Source: Fidelibacterota bacterium (GTDB lineage Bacteria; Fidelibacterota; Fidelibacteria; Fidelibacterales; Fidelibacteraceae). From it: a stretch of 7,784 nucleotides of DNA. A program made the position numbers and the translations under genes. Positions 7,158 through 7,784 of the stretch are shown here, in pieces. The stretch lies in contig JAUXEL010000079.1 of assembly GCA_030620575.1 (NCBI GenBank), positions 1 through 7,784 of the forward strand, read 5' to 3'. The notes beneath the pieces are model-generated. The model saw only the letters and a program-made list of their open reading frames with translations. It was not told where the DNA came from and ran no database searches. Each line of letters opens with the position of its first letter. Positions within the stretch are counted from its first letter, which is position 1.

Positions 7158-7634
7158 TTAAATACGTTTGTATTTTATAAAGACAAATTCGTCAAATTCT
7201 TCTGACGATTCCTTAGTCCAATTAGCAACGTCAAATATAGGAAAATACACATCTCCTTCATAGTCTTTTTTTACCCATGAAATGTACAGATAATCCACAA
7301 ACGGCAGGGCGTGTTTATAGGTATAGGCACCTCCCATAATAAAGATCTTTTTACCCAACTTTTGCCCCGCTGCCAAAGCCTCATCAAGCGTACGGCAAAC
7401 GGTTATATTATCGTTTGATTCAAGTTCCGGTGAGATCACGATATTATTGCGATTGGGCAAAAAAGGGCGTTTTAGGGATAAATAGGTGTTATGTCCCATG
7501 ATGACTGTGTTGCCTGTGGTCTGGCGTTTAAAATGCTTCAGATCTTCGGAAATATGCCAGGGAAGTTCATTACCTTTACCGATAATGCGTTTATCTGTCA
7601 TACCGACAATGATAATGATGGGTTGTTTGTTCAT
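7158..7634 (-). CDS. folA: Dihydrofolate reductase
   Basis: A 158-residue enzyme, the usual length for bacterial FolA, that reduces 7,8-dihydrofolate to tetrahydrofolate with NADPH in the cytoplasm. Family landmarks: IIGKGNELPWHISEDLKHFK (17-36) with the Met20-type loop, W26 and the substrate-binding acid D31; TGNTVIMG (40-47); R62 in LPNRNN, matching the arginine that binds the folate glutamate tail; NIVIS (64-68); and IMGGAYTY (99-106), the cofactor glycine pair. One oddity is GHNTY (47-51), where most relatives have an arginine or lysine in GRxT/GKxT that helps bind the NADPH phosphate. AGGAG lies 12 bases before ATG, a rather long spacing, and an in-frame TGA just upstream rules out a longer start. 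It appears to head a transcript with the dehydrogenase and lat genes. No thyA is visible next to it. Confidence 0.95.
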   Translation of the reverse strand: MNKQPIIIIVGMTDKRIIGKGNELPWHISEDLKHFKRQTTGNTVIMGHNTYLSLKRPFLPNRNNIVISPELESNDNITVCRTLDEALAAGQKLGKKIFIMGGAYTYKHALPFVDYLYISWVKKDYEGDVYFPIFDVANWTKESSEEFDEFVFIKYKRI

Positions 7635-7679
7635 ATATTTTCAATGCTCCTGTGATAATTGAATTTTCACGGAACGGTC

Positions 7680-7697
7680 GCCCCGAAGCTTCGGGGC
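7680..7697. repeat. Perfect 18-base palindrome (CCCCGAA family) upstream of folA
   Basis: GCCCCGAAGCTTCGGGGC is its own reverse complement. It differs by one base from the core of the hairpin at 52-69. It lies 46 bases before the folA start, within the expected leader or promoter region. A shorter hairpin, CGGATACGTCCG (7701-7712), follows directly. It may be an interspersed repeat unit or a leader structure; no riboswitch class is recognisable. Confidence 0.75.
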
Positions 7698-7721
7698 TGG
7701 CGGATACGTCCGACAAGCAAC

Positions 7722-7782
7722 TTTTCAACTCTTATTCGCCTTTTCAACTCTTATTCGCCTTTTCAACCTTTCAGTCTTCGCC
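7722..7782 (+). repeat. Short tandem repeat, 19-base unit, two exact copies plus one degenerate
   Basis: TTTTCAACTCTTATTCGCC occurs at 7722-7740 and again without a gap at 7741-7759. A third, diverged copy (7760-7782) starts TTTTCAACC and ends CTTCGCC. The window ends inside or just after this array, so its full length is unknown. The repeat shares its core with the sequence at 4091-4113 in inverted orientation. No coding frame uses this stretch. Confidence 0.8.
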
Positions 7783-7784
7783 CC

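Noticed and set aside
7722..7782. CRISPR array
   Set aside because: The repeated units are directly adjacent with no unique spacers, the unit is only 19 bases, and the third copy is degenerate; this is a simple tandem repeat.
7635..7784. Folate or lysine riboswitch upstream of folA
   Set aside because: The leader is short, dominated by a palindrome and tandem repeats, and shows none of the conserved core sequence of the THF or lysine riboswitch classes.

Overview
The window holds five complete genes, all on the minus strand, plus three repeat-rich non-coding stretches. The organism is most likely an uncultured Gram-negative bacterium of the FCB (Fibrobacteres-Chlorobi-Bacteroidetes) supergroup or a neighbouring candidate phylum such as Marinimicrobia, Cloacimonadota, Calditrichota or Ignavibacteria. 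The main clue is the C-terminal sorting domain of the large exported amidase. It carries the PNPFNP signature and ends in a short Ig-like strand set of the type IX secretion (Por) class. Moderate-to-low GC, AT-rich spacers and GGAGG/AGGAG ribosome binding sites fit this. The exact phylum cannot be settled from the window.

In the direction of transcription (right to left): (1) 7635-7784 is a non-coding leader with a GC-rich palindrome and a short tandem repeat. (2) 7634-4249 is a tight three-gene run: dihydrofolate reductase (folA), alpha-aminoadipate semialdehyde dehydrogenase (antiquitin/ALDH7 family) and L-lysine 6-aminotransferase (lat), with gaps of 16 and 46 bases. (3) 4248-3944 is a 305-base spacer with two perfect 28-base palindromes and a diverged copy of the repeat seen upstream of folA. 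(4) 3943-347 is a two-gene unit: an exported PD40/beta-propeller protein and, 9 bases later, a 901-residue exported N-acetylmuramoyl-L-alanine amidase with a type IX sorting tail. (5) 346-1 holds a probable terminator, AT-rich DNA and another GC-rich palindrome, with no convincing gene.

The middle genes form a clear biochemical module. Lat moves the epsilon-amino group of lysine to 2-oxoglutarate, giving alpha-aminoadipate semialdehyde (in equilibrium with piperideine-6-carboxylate). The dehydrogenase then oxidises this to L-2-aminoadipate. Why folA leads this transcript is not evident. The left pair makes two secreted proteins; the amidase would cut peptidoglycan stem peptides from the glycan chain, at or beyond the outer membrane.

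I found no clear novel defence, mobile or biosynthetic system. The least ordinary content is the set of palindromic and tandem repeats in the spacers, the folA-dehydrogenase-lat arrangement, and the architecture of the secreted amidase.
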